Source: Acinetobacter pragensis
Lineage (GTDB): Bacteria; Pseudomonadota; Gammaproteobacteria; Pseudomonadales; Moraxellaceae
Reading direction: 5' to 3'
Assembly: GCF_001605895.1 (NCBI RefSeq)
Contig: NZ_LUAW01000001.1
Location: 155,794 to 216,285 of the forward strand
Length of the DNA: 60,492 nucleotides
The notes under the pieces: generated by a model
What the model saw: the letters and a program-made list of their open reading frames with translations, nothing else
Databases searched by the model: none
Told to the model about the DNA's origin: nothing
Shown: piece after piece, positions 1 through 11,700 of the stretch
How positions within the stretch are numbered: the stretch's first letter is position 1
How the letters are laid out: each line of letters opens with the position of its first letter
Translations under genes and position numbers: made by a program

Positions 1-2998
1 CCCCGCCAATGACAGCATGCGCCATCGGCGCGCTCTGTTCACCTCCTTCACCCAAGCCCAGTGCTAAAGGCACCATGCCCATGACCATGGCGCTGGTGGT
101 CATTAAGATAGGGCGGAGCCGTGTTTTGCCTGCAGCAATGATGGCATCAAAACGCTGCATGCCTTTATCCATAGATTTTTTAATAAAATCAATCAGTAAA
201 ATAGCGTTTTTAGTGACCAACCCCATCAGCATGATAATGCCGATAATGGAAAATAAGTTCATTGTGGAATTAAATAGAAATAAGGCGAGAAATACCCCAA
301 TGAGCGACAGCGGCAAAGAAGCCATAATGGCAGCAGGGTGAATGAAACTGTTGAATTGCGAACCTAATACAATATAAATAAACACAATAGACAGGGTGAT
401 TGCTGTCATGGCATAGCCTGCCGACTCAGCCATGTCTTTGTTGGCGCCCTGTGTTGCAAAATAATAGCCGGGCGGCAAATCAAAACTGTCTTCTATTTTT
501 TTGATGTCCGCGCCAATATCACCTGCGGGCCGGCCGGCCGTGTTGGCTTCGACCAAAACCTCGCGCGCCAGATCGCGGCGGTTGATTTGAGATGCACCAA
601 GGGTTTCTTCAAAACTGGCGACAGATGAGAGCGGAATTAAAATGGGCAGACCTGATGCATCCGTTTTTTGCGAGGTGATATACATGTTTTGTATATCGCT
701 TGGCAAGCTGCGCTGGTCTTGATTCAGCCTTACATTAACATCATAGGTTTCGCCTTTTTCATCTTTCCATGTGGTGATGTTGTCACCTGCGATCAGCGGT
801 CGGACAACATTGGCAATTTGATTGACAGAGAGGCCTAAATCACTGGCCAGCACGCGGTTGATATGGACGCCCAATGTCGGTTTCGGCTCTTTCAGCGAAC
901 TTTCTAAATCAACAATGCCATTGACCTTTGAAACTTCGCTCATAAAGCGGTCAGAAATCTTTTGCAGTTCATTTAAGTCCGGCCCTTTAATTGAAATCAT
1001 CACCGGTTTTTGACCGCCTGACACAGTTTCATCTGCAGATGCGACAGACGTTACGGTAATGCCCGCGACGGGCTTCAAGCGGCTGCGGAATTGGTTGTTC
1101 AAATCGGTCAGGGTTTCTTTGCGTGCAGTTCTTGGGGTGACTGTGACTCGGAGGCTGACATGGTTTTTGCCTCGGTCTGAAACACTGTTGATTGCGCCGT
1201 ACGTTGCACGCACTTCCGGGTGCTGGCGGATAATGGCATCGACTTGTTTCAGTTTGGCTTGCGAATATTCGAGTGTGGCATCTACAGGCGTTTCAAACTT
1301 AATGCGGATTTCACCTTTATCCGGTACGGGCACAAATTCTGTACCAATCAGTTTGGAGAGGCCCAGTGCGCCGAACAGTGAAGCCACGGCAATTAAAATA
1401 GTAATAAAACGAAAGCGCAGCGCCAGTTTCAGAAGTTTTTCATAATAATGGCTTAGATTGTCCAGCTTGTCTGAAATCCAATTCAGGAAACGTTTGACTG
1501 CACCCGGCTTTTTATTAGGATTCTTTTTTTCAGCCCAATGCGCAGACAGCATTGGATCGAGCGTAAAGCTCACAAACATCGAGATCAGCACTGCGGTGCT
1601 GACGGTGACGCCAAACTGGTAGAAAAAGCGTCCGATAATGCCGCCCATGAATGCCACAGGAAGAAATACTGCGACAATGGTGAGCGTTGTGGCCAATACC
1701 GCCAGGCCAATTTCTTTGGTGCCGTCCAAAGCTGCGCTCACATGATCTTTGCCCATGTCGGCATGGCGTACAATATTTTCACGCACCACAATAGCGTCAT
1801 CAATCAGTAGGCCAATACTGAGAGACAGCGCCAGCAGCGTCATCATATTAATGCTGAAGCCGAATGCCCAAATAAAAGTCAGCGTACCTAAAAGGGCAAT
1901 GGGTAGCGTTATGCCGGTAATGGCTGTTGAGCGGAAAGAGCCTAAAAACAGCAGCACAATCAGAATGGCCAGCACAGCGCCTTCAACAATGGTGCGGGCG
2001 ACATCTTTGATGCTGCCGCGGATACCTTTCGATGAGTCCACGACAATGTCTGCTGTTGTACCATTTGGCAGCTGGGTTTTAATTTCTTCCAGCGTTTTAC
2101 GGGTATTGTCCGTGACTTCAATGACGTTTGAATCTGAACTGCGCAGAATATCAATGGCTACGGCTGTTTTACCGTTTAAATACGCGCTGGATTCCATTTC
2201 CGCTTGGCTGTCTTCAATGCTGGCCACTTGCTTGAGGAAAATCGGTGCGCCATTTTTATTTGCCACTACTAAATCGCCGAAAGCCTGCGGGTGAATCACT
2301 CGGGACTTGATTTCTACAACCAGCTCAGACGTTGGCTGTTTCAGTGTGCCGCCCGGCACTTCAATATTTTCCGCTTTTAAGGTGTTCAGCACCTGATCAA
2401 TGCCTAGGCCAAAGCTTTGCAGTTTCTTCGGGTCGACCTGTATGCGGATTTGGCGCTGCGCATCGCCCAGCAGGTTGACGGTGCCGACGCCAGAAACGGT
2501 TCTCAGCTGAGGCACAATGCGCTGTTCCAGATAAGAGCTGAGATCGCGCAGATCCATATTTTGGGATTCAAAGACAATTGACATGACCGGACTTGCGGTA
2601 GGGTCGTAGCGCTCTACAATTGGATCATCAATTTCGTCGCGGAATTGGGCGCTGACAGGGGCAATCTTGTCGCGGATATCTTGCGCTGCAACCGAAGACA
2701 GCACATCCAGATTAAATTCGGCAATGATCATTGACAGCCCTTCACTGGACTGGGAAATCACTTGCTTTAGGCCGGAAATGGTGTTGATCTGATCTTCCAT
2801 TTTTTTTGTAATTTCAGATTCAACCGATTCCGGCGATGCGCCCGGATAATTGGTATAGATCACCACAAATGGAAAATCAACGTCTGGAAATTCTTCCACA
2901 CCCATACGCTGCCAAGACGCCAAGCCAAGCACCAGCAGGCACAGCATCATCATAATGGTGAAGACAGGGTATTTGACGCTAATTCGGGTAAACCACAT
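1..2998 (-). CDS. RND multidrug efflux permease (AcrB/MdtB/C-like), 3' end cut by window edge
   Basis: Inner-membrane proton-driven pump of the resistance-nodulation-division family, exporting drugs or other toxic compounds with the adaptor encoded just upstream. I translated the minus strand from ATG at 2998: about 999 residues are visible, so only a short C-terminus is missing compared with the usual ~1030. The start [17 protein letters not shown] is the typical first transmembrane helix. The motif [13 protein letters not shown] carries the two aspartates of helix 4 that relay protons, and [11 protein letters not shown] lies near the end. Porter-domain sequence such as [10 protein letters not shown] is well conserved. 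The gene begins 21 bases after the adaptor stop, so the two form an operon. The substrate cannot be read from sequence. No outer-membrane channel gene is visible in this window. Confidence 0.93.
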   Translation of the reverse strand, partial: MWFTRISVKYPVFTIMMMLCLLVLGLASWQRMGVEEFPDVDFPFVVIYTNYPGASPESVESEITKKMEDQINTISGLKQVISQSSEGLSMIIAEFNLDVLSSVAAQDIRDKIAPVSAQFRDEIDDPIVERYDPTASPVMSIVFESQNMDLRDLSSYLEQRIVPQLRTVSGVGTVNLLGDAQRQIRIQVDPKKLQSFGLGIDQVLNTLKAENIEVPGGTLKQPTSELVVEIKSRVIHPQAFGDLVVANKNGAPIFLKQVASIEDSQAEMESSAYLNGKTAVAIDILRSSDSNVIEVTDNTRKTLEEIKTQLPNGTTADIVVDSSKGIRGSIKDVARTIVEGAVLAILIVLLFLGSFRSTAITGITLPIALLGTLTFIWAFGFSINMMTLLALSLSIGLLIDDAIVVRENIVRHADMGKDHVSAALDGTKEIGLAVLATTLTIVAVFLPVAFMGGIIGRFFYQFGVTVSTAVLISMFVSFTLDPMLSAHWAEKKNPNKKPGAVKRFLNWISDKLDNLSHYYEKLLKLALRFRFITILIAVASLFGALGLSKLIGTEFVPVPDKGEIRIKFETPVDATLEYSQAKLKQVDAIIRQHPEVRATYGAINSVSDRGKNHVSLRVTVTPRTARKETLTDLNNQFRSRLKPVAGITVTSVASADETVSGGQKPVMISIKGPDLNELQKISDRFMSEVSKVNGIVDLESSLKEPKPTLGVHINRVLASDLGLSVNQIANVVRPLIAGDNITTWKDEKGETYDVNVRLNQDQRSLPSDIQNMYITSQKTDASGLPILIPLSSVASFEETLGASQINRRDLAREVLVEANTAGRPAGDIGADIKKIEDSFDLPPGYYFATQGANKDMAESAGYAMTAITLSIVFIYIVLGSQFNSFIHPAAIMASLPLSLIGVFLALFLFNSTMNLFSIIGIIMLMGLVTKNAILLIDFIKKSMDKGMQRFDAIIAAGKTRLRPILMTTSAMVMGMVPLALGLGEGGEQSAPMAHAVIGG

Positions 2999-3019
2999 AA
3001 CAGCTGTCCTAATTTATAT

Positions 3020-4147
3020 TTATTCTTTGTTGATGCTGACGTCTTGCTGAATATCATCTTCCGTAAATTGAACCCGGCTGATTAAATCGCTGTTATTGAG
3101 GCCTTGCACGACCGCTGTATTGCTGCTGTAGCGCTGTTCCAGCACAGTGATGTTTAATCGGGCGATTCTATTCTGACGGATGACCCAAACATACGGTTTA
3201 GTTTGAATATTGTGAATGGTATCCAGCGGAATAATCTGGCCGCTTACCGTATCTGAACCTAAAATAGAGCCTTCGACAAAGGCGCCAATGCTGCGTGAAT
3301 TGATATTTGCAGACGGCTGCGCAAAAAACTCAATTTGACGGCTGGCTGGGTCTGCAATGGGCGAAATACGAGAGAGTACGGCTGTCAGCTTGTCTGGATT
3401 GCCTTGAATCGTGTATTCAATTTTTTGACCGATTTTTAAGGCGGACTGCTGGTCGCTCGGCAGCTGCGCCTGAATTTCTAGATGGCTGGGGTCAACAATT
3501 TCAAAGAGGGTCGCACCTGCTGCCACGGTTTGCCCGGGTTCAACTTGGCGCTTAGTAATGACGCCGCTGATTGGACTGATAATGGTGCCGTCCAGATCCG
3601 CTTTTTGGGCAATGTCCACATTGGCTTGCTGCGCATTGACATTTTCCAGCTGCGCCTGATAGTCGACTTTGCTTTGCTCAAAATCGACTTTAGAAATAAA
3701 TCCCTGATCCAATAAGCGCTGTTTGCGCTGCATCATCAGTTTGGCCTGATTGGCCTGCGCTTGAGCTGAAGCAAGATTGGCTTTTGATTGCGCTAAACGG
3801 GCGGCATTGTCCTGATTATTTAAACGGACAAGAACTTGACCTTTAATGACAGACTGTCCGACTTGTGCATTGACACTGGCGGCTGTCGCTGTAACTTGCG
3901 CCTGAATGCTGCTTTGATTAACTGCGCGGATTGTACCGGTAAAATCGGTTTTGCTGAAAGAGGACCCTTGCTGTACAGGCACTAAATCCTGCTGAATCAA
4001 TTCAATTTTTTTTACCGTTTCTGTAGACTCAGGCGATTGGTTTTTTTGGCAGGCGGTTAGGGCGAGGCTAAGGCAAAGTATGCTGATTTTAAAAAGATGG
4101 GCTATTTTTTTTTGTTTAAAATAATTTATTTGCTGTGCTGATCGCAT
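3020..4147 (-). CDS. RND efflux periplasmic adaptor subunit (membrane fusion lipoprotein)
   Basis: Adaptor (HlyD/AcrA type, 375 residues) that bridges the RND pump and an outer-membrane channel. The N-terminus is a lipoprotein signal with lipobox LTAC near residue 33, so the mature protein should be anchored to the inner membrane by a lipidated cysteine. A lipoyl-like half (VNAQVGQSVIKGQVLVRL), a long Gln/Ala-rich coiled-coil hairpin (about residues 105-185) and the second lipoyl half (ISPISGVITKRQVEPGQTV) follow in order, then a beta-barrel domain. The ATG at 4147 has AGGGAC a few bases upstream. It is the first gene of the pump operon, and the permease follows 21 bases later. Confidence 0.93.
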   Translation of the reverse strand: MRSAQQINYFKQKKIAHLFKISILCLSLALTACQKNQSPESTETVKKIELIQQDLVPVQQGSSFSKTDFTGTIRAVNQSSIQAQVTATAASVNAQVGQSVIKGQVLVRLNNQDNAARLAQSKANLASAQAQANQAKLMMQRKQRLLDQGFISKVDFEQSKVDYQAQLENVNAQQANVDIAQKADLDGTIISPISGVITKRQVEPGQTVAAGATLFEIVDPSHLEIQAQLPSDQQSALKIGQKIEYTIQGNPDKLTAVLSRISPIADPASRQIEFFAQPSANINSRSIGAFVEGSILGSDTVSGQIIPLDTIHNIQTKPYVWVIRQNRIARLNITVLEQRYSSNTAVVQGLNNSDLISRVQFTEDDIQQDVSINKE

Positions 4148-4195
4148 AGTTGTCCCTTTATCCTGCTGTCAACATTCACGTCTGAATGAATGGAA

Positions 4196-4843
4196 TTATT
4201 CCATAGCTTTCAAACGTGAAATGATTCTGTCGTATTCCGCTGCTGAATTTCGATAGCTTGTTTGTAAAGATTGGATGTATTCTTTTTTTGCAACGATATT
4301 TTTTTGATTATTTGCAAGCATTGTTTTTAGCTGGGCGGGAACAGTTTCGCCTTTACGGAAATGCTCTCGCTCCTGACGCACGAATAAAATGCGGTCATTC
4401 TGCAGCTGTTTTAATTGCTCTTGCTGAAAAGCCAGCTGTTTGCTGATGAGCGTCAGTGAATCTTTCTTCTTGAGCATGGCTGTAGCGCTGTTTCCATAAG
4501 CGCGCTTGAGCTTGCTGTCAGAGGCCATTTGCTTGGCCTGCGCCGCCCGCTGCGGCGCTTGCTTAATGTCGGCTTCTGCATTATAAGGTTTATTGCGCTG
4601 AATCACTTGCATATTCTGATCAAGCGCTTCATAGCCGTAACGGATATGATTGGGGGTCACATTGGTGCTGATATTGGCAATGCCTTTGCTGTCGTAATAG
4701 CGGTACCAAGCCGTTTTCGGCTGCTGGGAAGCGGGGACTGCAGCAAATGCAATATTTGACAGCAAACAAGCAATAAGAATAATTTTTTTAGACATGCTCA
4801 GACTATCAATGAAAGTAAGTTTTTTCTTAAACTGACTCAGCAT
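4196..4843 (-). CDS. secreted DUF4124-like protein
   Basis: Unknown function, 215 residues. It has a hydrophobic signal (IILIACLLSNIAFA) and then a short motif, WYRYYDSKGIANIS, that resembles the DUF4124 fold found in many exported proteobacterial proteins. The rest is Lys/Gln-rich with heptad-like helices (about residues 120-210), probably a coiled coil. The ATG at 4843 has a good ribosome site (GGGGAG), giving a long n-region. An internal ATG at 4795 would give a more typical signal peptide but has no clear ribosome site. It lies upstream of the efflux operon on the same strand, 48 bases from the adaptor start, so it may be co-transcribed, but nothing ties it functionally to efflux. Confidence 0.7.
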   Translation of the reverse strand: MLSQFKKKLTFIDSLSMSKKIILIACLLSNIAFAAVPASQQPKTAWYRYYDSKGIANISTNVTPNHIRYGYEALDQNMQVIQRNKPYNAEADIKQAPQRAAQAKQMASDSKLKRAYGNSATAMLKKKDSLTLISKQLAFQQEQLKQLQNDRILFVRQEREHFRKGETVPAQLKTMLANNQKNIVAKKEYIQSLQTSYRNSAAEYDRIISRLKAME

Positions 4844-5123
4844 TGGACTCCCCAGTTTAAAGTGGACTAAATTACTTATTTTAAAGTAATAAAAATGATA
4901 TATTAGTCTTAAAATTTAGAATTAAAAACCTTTAGCAGATAAAAAAAAATCGTTGGTCATTGGAAAGTGTGAAAGAGTTACTGTTATTAAGTATTATTGT
5001 GCGATCGCGCAGAAAATGCTCATTGAAAAAGCAAGTAAATATATGTTAAAAATGTTGATAACTTGTAAAAATATAGCTGCTAACAAAATATGTTTGTACA
5101 TCTAAAAATGGTAGGGTCATTAA
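4844..5123. promoter_or_regulatory. divergent intergenic region between DUF4124-like gene and pilG
   Basis: AT-rich region that must hold the promoters for both the leftward DUF4124-like gene and the rightward pil-chp operon. A GCGATCGC palindrome sits at 5001-5008. I could not pick out a convincing -35/-10 pair, so promoter positions are not given. Confidence 0.4.
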
Positions 5124-5507
5124 ATGGACGATAAATTCCAAAATCTAAAAGTCATGGTGATTGATGATTCAAAAACCATCCGCCGTACAGCAGAGACATT
5201 GCTTCAGCGTGAAGGATGTGACGTAGTAACAGCAGTAGACGGTTTTGAAGCTTTGTCTAAAATTGCCGAAGCAAATCCAGATATAGTTTTTGTCGATATT
5301 ATGATGCCTCGCCTTGATGGCTATCAAACTTGCGCGCTAATCAAAAACTCACAAAATTATCAAAATATTCCAGTCGTCATGCTTTCAAGCAAAGATGGTT
5401 TGTTTGATCAGGCAAAGGGCCGTGTAGTCGGTTCGGATGAATATTTAACGAAGCCTTTCAGTAAAGATGAGCTGCTGAATGCTATCCGTAATCATGTAAC
5501 TGTATAA
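5124..5507 (+). CDS. pilG: twitching motility response regulator PilG
   Basis: Single-domain receiver of 127 residues in the type IV pilus chemosensory (Pil-Chp) pathway. It is phosphorylated by ChpA and promotes pilus extension, in Acinetobacter also linked to surface motility and natural competence. The acidic pair D14-D15, phosphoacceptor D58 in FVDIMMPRLDG and the conserved lysine in LTKPFSKDEL are all present. There is no output domain. It is the first gene of the run pilG-pilH-pilI-pilJ-chpA, and gene order identifies it better than sequence alone. The ATG has AGGGTC upstream. Confidence 0.95.
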   Translation: MDDKFQNLKVMVIDDSKTIRRTAETLLQREGCDVVTAVDGFEALSKIAEANPDIVFVDIMMPRLDGYQTCALIKNSQNYQNIPVVMLSSKDGLFDQAKGRVVGSDEYLTKPFSKDELLNAIRNHVTV

Positions 5508-5531
5508 CTTATATTAATTTTGGGGAATGGA

Positions 5532-5900
5532 ATGGCACGTATTTTAATCGTGGATGATTCACCGACTGAAACTTTCCGTTTCAAAGAGATTTTGGGCAAG
5601 CACGGTTTTGAAGTGATCGAAGCTTCGAATGGCGCTGACGGCGTGACCATGGCTCAGGCCGAGCTGCCGGATTTAGTGCTGATGGACGTGGTTATGCCGG
5701 GTGTAAACGGTTTTCAGGCAACGCGTCAAATTGCGCGCGGTTCAACAACCAAGCATATTCCAATTGTCATTGTCAGCACCAAAGATCAGGCAACTGACCG
5801 CGTTTGGGGCAAACGTCAGGGCGCATGTGATTATTTGACAAAGCCTGTCGATGAACAGCAATTGATTGATGTGATTAAGCAACACCTCAATGCAGGATAA
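5532..5900 (+). CDS. pilH: twitching motility response regulator PilH
   Basis: Second single-domain receiver of the Pil-Chp pathway, 122 residues. In Pseudomonas, PilH opposes PilG, favouring retraction or acting as a phosphate sink. The protein starts MARILIVDDSPTE, with acidic residues D8-D9, phosphoacceptor D52 in LMDVVMPGVNG and lysine in YLTKPVDEQQL. I chose the ATG at 5532 over an in-frame TTG at 5520 because GGGGAATGGA directly precedes it. The gap to pilG is 24 bases. Confidence 0.95.
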   Translation: MARILIVDDSPTETFRFKEILGKHGFEVIEASNGADGVTMAQAELPDLVLMDVVMPGVNGFQATRQIARGSTTKHIPIVIVSTKDQATDRVWGKRQGACDYLTKPVDEQQLIDVIKQHLNAG

Positions 5901-5906
5901 AGCTCT

Positions 5907-6443
5907 ATGGCAGCAAATGGATTTATCGAATTACTTCGAATAGCAAAACGTGGCAATAAAAACTACGTTTCGACTGAAAACGAGGTAAACCGATGGTCAG
6001 GCATTGCTTTTGAGATGATGGGGCAATATTTTGTTGCCCCTTTAGGTGAAGTATCTGAAGTGATATATCCGCCAAAATGTACCCCAGTGCCAAATACGCA
6101 GTCTTGGGTGCAGGGGTTGGCGAATATTCGGGGCCGTTTATTGTCTGTGTCTGATTTAGCAGAATATATTAGCGGTCAGCGGAGCAGTTACTCACCGACT
6201 CAAAAAGTATTATGCATCAGTCATAATGACCATTATGTCGGTTTAGTCGTCGATCAGGTTTTGGGGATACAGCATTTTAATAAGAAAAGTTACTTTTCTG
6301 CAGGCACTGAATTGGACAGCAATTTAAAAGAATATTGCAAAGGATATTTTCACCAGCATAACCAGCAGTGGCATGTCTTTTTATTCAGCAGCTTAATGCA
6401 AAATCCTAAATATATGAACGCATCCATAAAATTTATAAATTAA
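5907..6443 (+). CDS. pilI: CheW-like coupling protein PilI
   Basis: Scaffold protein (178 residues) expected to link the receptor PilJ to the kinase ChpA. A CheW fold covers roughly residues 30-165: FEMMGQYFVAPLGEVSEVI, then GLANIRGRLLSVSDLAEYI (the typical CheW NIRG..P/S.DL pattern), then VGLVVDQVLGIQHF. It starts 6 bases after the pilH stop, with AGGATAAAG as ribosome site. The context pilH-pilI-pilJ supports the assignment. Confidence 0.93.
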   Translation: MAANGFIELLRIAKRGNKNYVSTENEVNRWSGIAFEMMGQYFVAPLGEVSEVIYPPKCTPVPNTQSWVQGLANIRGRLLSVSDLAEYISGQRSSYSPTQKVLCISHNDHYVGLVVDQVLGIQHFNKKSYFSAGTELDSNLKEYCKGYFHQHNQQWHVFLFSSLMQNPKYMNASIKFIN

Positions 6444-6486
6444 TTGTCGCACCTAAACAGATAGGTCGAAGACGGGGAGAAGCTGC

Positions 6487-8559
6487 ATGGGCTTTAAACT
6501 TAAGAAAAAAAATACGGGCGAAAGCACTGGCCGTAAAGGCGGAAATGCTTTTTTAGCCAAGATTCAATCACAAACAGATCAGTTATCGCGCGTATTTGGT
6601 GATAGTGAAAAGTCTAAACCGCTGATCTTGGGCGCAGCCTTCTGTTTATTTGTGGCAATTTTCTTATTGCTGTATCTATTCTATAGTGTACCTCGCAATA
6701 ACGACTTGACTCGAAGCTTGGGTGAATTGCGTCTATTGTCGCAAACTATTTCGCGTCAGGCGACGGAAGCGACGGCATCCGGTACAGCAGAGTCCATCAA
6801 GAAACTGACAGAATCTCAAACCGCTTTTGCTGAAAATTTAGAAGTTGTTAAAGATACGCATGCATCAACTCAGGCTTTAAAAGCGGTAGAAGATCAGTGG
6901 AAGCAAGTATCTGACAACATCACTTTGATTTCGTCGCAGCAGAAAATCATTAATAAGCTATACGACACGAACATTGCGATTGGTGAAACCATTCCAGGTA
7001 TTCAGGCGGAATACAACTTGATGGTTGACCAGATGGCGCGTCAAAATATGCCGTCAAACCAGGTTGTTATCGCGAAAAACCAGGTGTTCATTGCTGAACG
7101 TATTTTACGTTCAATCAGCTCAGTCTTGACCGGTAACGAAAGTTCCCGTGAATCTGCGGATGACTTCAGTGCCGATACAGAAACATTCGGTTCTTACTTG
7201 AATGCACAGCTGGACGGCAGTGCAGAGTTGGGCGTAGAGCGTATTTCAGATCCAGCGCTGCGTGAATCATTGGCAGGCATCAAGTCTGAATATGATGAAG
7301 TATTGAAATCAGCAGCAGCGACAATTCTGAAAAACTCATCTCAGATTGTAAAAGTCCGTCAGGCATCAGCTTCAATTTTTTCACAGTCAGATGAACTGCT
7401 GAACAGTCTGAATAAACTTTCATCAGGCTCAAACTGGGCCATTGCGATTCCTGCATTGTTCCTGATTCTGTGCTTGGTCGGCTTCTTGATTACTGTATTC
7501 CGCTTGCTGTCTTTGCGCGGTCAGTCAGATAAGCAGCGCGTAACCCGCTTGCAGGAAGAGTACGACCGTAACCAAAACGCGATTTTACGTCTTCTAGATG
7601 AAATCGCCGACTTGGCTGACGGTGACTTGCGTTCATATGCAACAGTATCTGAAGATTTTACAGGCGCAATTGCCGACTCAATTAACTTCGCGATTGACCA
7701 GCTGCGTGACCTTGTATCGCGTATTACAGAAACTTCTCAGGAAGTTGCGCAATATACGGCAAATACGCAGGGGATTACCAATCAGTTAGCGGAAGCATCT
7801 GAACATCAGGCGCAGGAAATTGCCGGCGCATCTGCCGCAATTAATGAAATGGCGGTGTCTATTGACCAAGTATCTGCCAACGCCGATGAGTCTGCTGTGG
7901 TAGCAGAGCGTTCAGTACAAATTGCTGCCAACGGCGCGCAAGTTGTAAACCGTTCTATTGAAGGTATGGACACGATTCGTGAGCAGATTCAAGAAACATC
8001 AAAACGTATTAAGCGTTTGGGTGAATCTTCTCAAGAGATTGGTAACATCGTTGCATTGATTAACGATATTGCCGACCAGACGAACATTCTGGCCTTGAAC
8101 GCTGCAATTCAGGCATCTATGGCGGGTGAAGCAGGTCGCGGTTTCGCCGTGGTAGCGGATGAAGTACAACGTCTAGCAGAACGTTCAGCATCGGCGACAA
8201 AGCAGATTGAAGGCTTGGTAAAAACGATTCAGACCGATACCAATGAAGCGGTTATTTCGATGGAACAAACCACTTCGGAAGTTGTACGCGGTGCGAACTT
8301 GTCTAAGGATGCGGGTGTGGCGCTGGATGAAATTCAGAACGTATCCGGCAACTTGGCAAAACTGATTGCGAACATTTCTGATGCGGCAAAACTTCAGTCT
8401 GCTTCTGCGGGCCATATTGCCACCACGATGAACGTTGTACAGGAGATTACATCTCAAACTACAACCGCAACCTTTGATACTGCCCGTTCGGTGTCTGAAT
8501 TGGCGAACATGGCCGAATCATTACGTGAATCTGTATCTGACTTTAAACTTCCTGAATAA
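6487..8559 (+). CDS. pilJ: type IV pilus methyl-accepting chemoreceptor PilJ
   Basis: Membrane chemoreceptor of the Pil-Chp system, 690 residues. Transmembrane segments lie at about residues 43-67 and 315-340, enclosing a periplasmic domain with PilJ-type helical repeats. A HAMP-like linker is followed by the signalling coiled coil, whose hairpin tip [17 protein letters not shown] is near residue 525. In Pseudomonas, PilJ responds to pilus retraction and surface contact and interacts with PilA. No PilK methyltransferase or ChpB methylesterase gene is present in this cluster, so any adaptation would need another enzyme. The ATG is preceded by ACGGGGAGAAG. Confidence 0.95.
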   Translation: MGFKLKKKNTGESTGRKGGNAFLAKIQSQTDQLSRVFGDSEKSKPLILGAAFCLFVAIFLLLYLFYSVPRNNDLTRSLGELRLLSQTISRQATEATASGTAESIKKLTESQTAFAENLEVVKDTHASTQALKAVEDQWKQVSDNITLISSQQKIINKLYDTNIAIGETIPGIQAEYNLMVDQMARQNMPSNQVVIAKNQVFIAERILRSISSVLTGNESSRESADDFSADTETFGSYLNAQLDGSAELGVERISDPALRESLAGIKSEYDEVLKSAAATILKNSSQIVKVRQASASIFSQSDELLNSLNKLSSGSNWAIAIPALFLILCLVGFLITVFRLLSLRGQSDKQRVTRLQEEYDRNQNAILRLLDEIADLADGDLRSYATVSEDFTGAIADSINFAIDQLRDLVSRITETSQEVAQYTANTQGITNQLAEASEHQAQEIAGASAAINEMAVSIDQVSANADESAVVAERSVQIAANGAQVVNRSIEGMDTIREQIQETSKRIKRLGESSQEIGNIVALINDIADQTNILALNAAIQASMAGEAGRGFAVVADEVQRLAERSASATKQIEGLVKTIQTDTNEAVISMEQTTSEVVRGANLSKDAGVALDEIQNVSGNLAKLIANISDAAKLQSASAGHIATTMNVVQEITSQTTTATFDTARSVSELANMAESLRESVSDFKLPE

Positions 8560-8581
8560 AGTTAGAAAGTTTTGGGGGGAG

Positions 8582-8609
8582 ATGCGCCTTGCTTAAGGGG
8601 GAGGCGCAT
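8582..8609 (+). promoter_or_regulatory. stem-loop between pilJ and chpA (first)
   Basis: Perfect 8-base stem (ATGCGCCT at 8582-8589, AGGCGCAT at 8602-8609) with a 12-base loop, 23 bases after the pilJ stop. No T-tract follows, so it is not a standard terminator. It could mark an RNA-processing or stability site within the operon. Confidence 0.5.
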
Positions 8610-8641
8610 TGGGGAACACAGATCGAGCATCGTCAAGATGA

Positions 8642-8663
8642 ACTCAATTGCTTTAAGTTGAGT
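8642..8663 (+). promoter_or_regulatory. stem-loop between pilJ and chpA (second)
   Basis: Second inverted repeat in the 171-base pilJ-chpA gap: ACTCAA at 8642-8647 pairs with TTGAGT at 8658-8663, with extra weak pairing inside the loop. It is not followed by a T-run. With the preceding stem-loop it may tune chpA expression relative to pilJ. Confidence 0.4.
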
Positions 8664-8730
8664 CTCGCGTGATGGTTACAATTAAGTTTGAGCACCCAGT
8701 TTGGTGGCAAAAACGTAAGAAGCCTTAGCT

Positions 8731-11700
8731 ATGAAAGAAATATTAAAAAATTTAGTAGAAACGACTACGCTTCCGGAAGATAGCTATCTTGATCAAGATG
8801 CAGAAATTTTAGAAATTTTTGTTGAAGAAATAGAAGAAATCTTCGCTGAATTAAATTCTTTATTTACGGGTTGGCTAGCAGAACCGAACAATCCAGAAAC
8901 GCTGACTACGATTCGCCGTCATTTCCATACCCTAAAAGGGTCTGGCCGCATGGTGGGGGCGAAATCTGCCGGTGAAACGGCGTGGGCAGTTGAAGATACG
9001 CTCAACCGCGTTCTTTCGGGCGCTATTGTGCTGACGCCAGTAATACAGAAATTTGCTCAAACAGTTTCAAATGTCTATCAATATAAGTTATACCCGCGGT
9101 TTAAAACTGTGGAAGAGCTGGATGTCGACTTGCGTCCGCTTGTTTTGTTGGGCCAGCAGCTGCAGCAGGGTAAAAGTCTAGAGCCGGCATTAGAAGAACT
9201 ATTAAGTCTGGCCGATACATTGAATTCTCCAAACGCTAAAACAGGCCTTGAATTAGCAGAGGCGCTAGAAACCGCAGCTGAAAGCGGTTCTGCTGTTGGA
9301 AGCAATGATAGCTATATTGAAGAAACAGTTTCGATCTTTATTGAAGAAGCGGAAGAGCATCTTCATACAATCGATCAGTTCTTGAAAAATGATAACGAAA
9401 AAATTCAAGATTATAATGGCTTGATCCGCGCTCTTCATACATTGCGCGGCAGCTCATCCATGGCGCAAATTGACCAGATTTTTGAAGCAAGCTCAAAAGT
9501 AGAAAATTTGTTTAAGACCTTGCTGCAGGAAGATATTGTCTCAAGCTCAAAAGAAAGCGCTTTGCTGGTTCAATATGCGGAATTTGTGCGGGATTATCTG
9601 CATACTTTGCGCAAGGGTTCAAGCGAACAGCTGGATGCCATTTATGAGACCTTTAATTCAGCGTGGACTGATTACGGCTTTGCCGCTGAAAAACTCAGCG
9701 AGGACAGCAATCCGCAAGGCTTAGTGTCTAAGCTGATTGAATTGAATATTGATCAGCTGCTGGATGCCGAATTTGAATTTGACAGCCGCGCTAAAGCAGA
9801 GTTTCCTGAATATCTTAATTTGCTGAGCGCGCAAGCGCAGCTGCTGCTGGAACACACCAGCAACCGTGCATCTGCGGGCATTCATGAATTCACTGCAGAG
9901 CTGAAGCAAGGCTATGATGTGCTGGCCGAAAAGCCTGAGCTGATGAACTTTGAGTATGCATACGAATTGTTTGCACAGGCGCATCAGGAATTTATCCATC
10001 TGTTCGATACCTTAGCTGCAGGTCAGCGGGTGGTATTAAATGCAGACGCGCAGAAACTGCTGAATGAACTGTCGGCATTTGTACAGCAGGATATAGATCC
10101 GGCGGCAGCCCAAGCGAAGCATGCGGAATCTGCTGCCATTAATGCGGCGGCTGAGACTGCAGCGCCTGCAGGTGTCGATTATGCGCAATTGAGCCAGCGT
10201 ATTGCTTCTGAGAGGGCTCAGCTTCAATCCGCTGAAGCAAACAAAAACTTTGATGAAGATTTGCTGGAAATTTTTCTTGAAGAAGCGGATGAACTGCTTG
10301 CCGGTATTGATGCAGATTTAAGCACATGGACAAAAGATCAAAGCAATATTGGCGCTTTGAACAACTTGATGCGTTATTTGCATACCTTAAAAGGCGGCGC
10401 AAATATGATTTCAGCATCTCATGTGGGCTTAATCGCGCATGAGCTGGAATCGGTTTATGAACGCATTATCCGTCAGCAAATTGCCATTAATCCGGCGCTG
10501 ATTCAAATTATACGTTTAGTGCAGGATGATGTATCTGACCGGATTCAAATCATCCGTGAGCAAAATACTGATTATCCGGCTGACGCAGTGATTGATATTA
10601 TCAAAAATATTCAATCTATTGCTGAAGGGCAATCAAGCGCTGCTGCAGTTAAAGCTGCGGCATATGATGCTGCGCCAGCCGTTGAGGCTGAGCTTGCGGT
10701 GGATGATGCGCCATCTGTTGATAGCGGCATTGACCGTATTGAAGCCGAGATTGAAGCTGAGGCCCATGTACAGCCGGCAGAGACTGCGGTACAGATGAAT
10801 GAACCGCAGCTTGTTTCAGAACAGGACGAAAGAAATACTGCTGTAAAACCGGTTTTATCTGAAGAAGATGAAGCGCTGCGTTCAGTGGTAGAAGAAACGT
10901 TCTTGGAGGAAGCAGAGGAAGTTCTAGATCATACCGAGCAATTACTGGCTCAATGGTTCGAGCAGCGTAGCGACCGTAGCATTTTGCTTCAATTACAGCG
11001 TGCAGCCCACAGTATTAAAGGTGGCGCGCGCATGGTGGAAAATGAGCCTGTTGCGGCGATATCCTACCAGTTGGAAACGACCTTTGAACAGTTTGCCGTC
11101 TATCATTTTAACTCCAATGCTTATGATGATTTGCTGCAAACCACGGTCAGCTGGCTAAAACAGGCAATTTTTGACAAAGATTACAGTAATTTCGACAGCA
11201 TTAAGTTCAGTCTCGATGCCATTGAATTTGTGGATGTTCCGGCACAGCTGCCGAATAGCTTTAACCGGTCGGAAAAAACGGCTGCAGTGCGCGGTTTTGA
11301 ATTTATTCAAGGCGATGGTGTTGAGCCTCCGTCAATGCAAGGCGAATGGACGGATGCGCTTAAAGCGGACAACAGCAATGAAATGATCCGTATATCGGCT
11401 GATCTTGTCGAGAAAATGATTGACTTGGCTGGTGAAAACTCCATTAACCGTTCGCGGATTGAGATGGATTTAGGCCAGCTGGGCAATACGCTGAACGAAA
11501 TGGAATTGGCGATTAAGCGTTTAGCCGATCAGCTGCGCCGAATGGACGGTGAGCTGGAGTCTCAGATTATTGCAAAGCATGGTACTGAGCATTCACGTTA
11601 CGCTGATTTTGACCCTTTAGAGATGGATCAGTATTCATCTTTGAACCAGCTGTCTAAATCTCTAGCGGAATCAGCATCGGATTTGGTGGATTTCAAAAGC

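Noticed and set aside
1059..2294. Long plus-strand ORFs at 1059-1445 and 1749-2294
   Set aside because: They are opposite the RND pump gene, whose conserved motifs leave no doubt about the coding strand.
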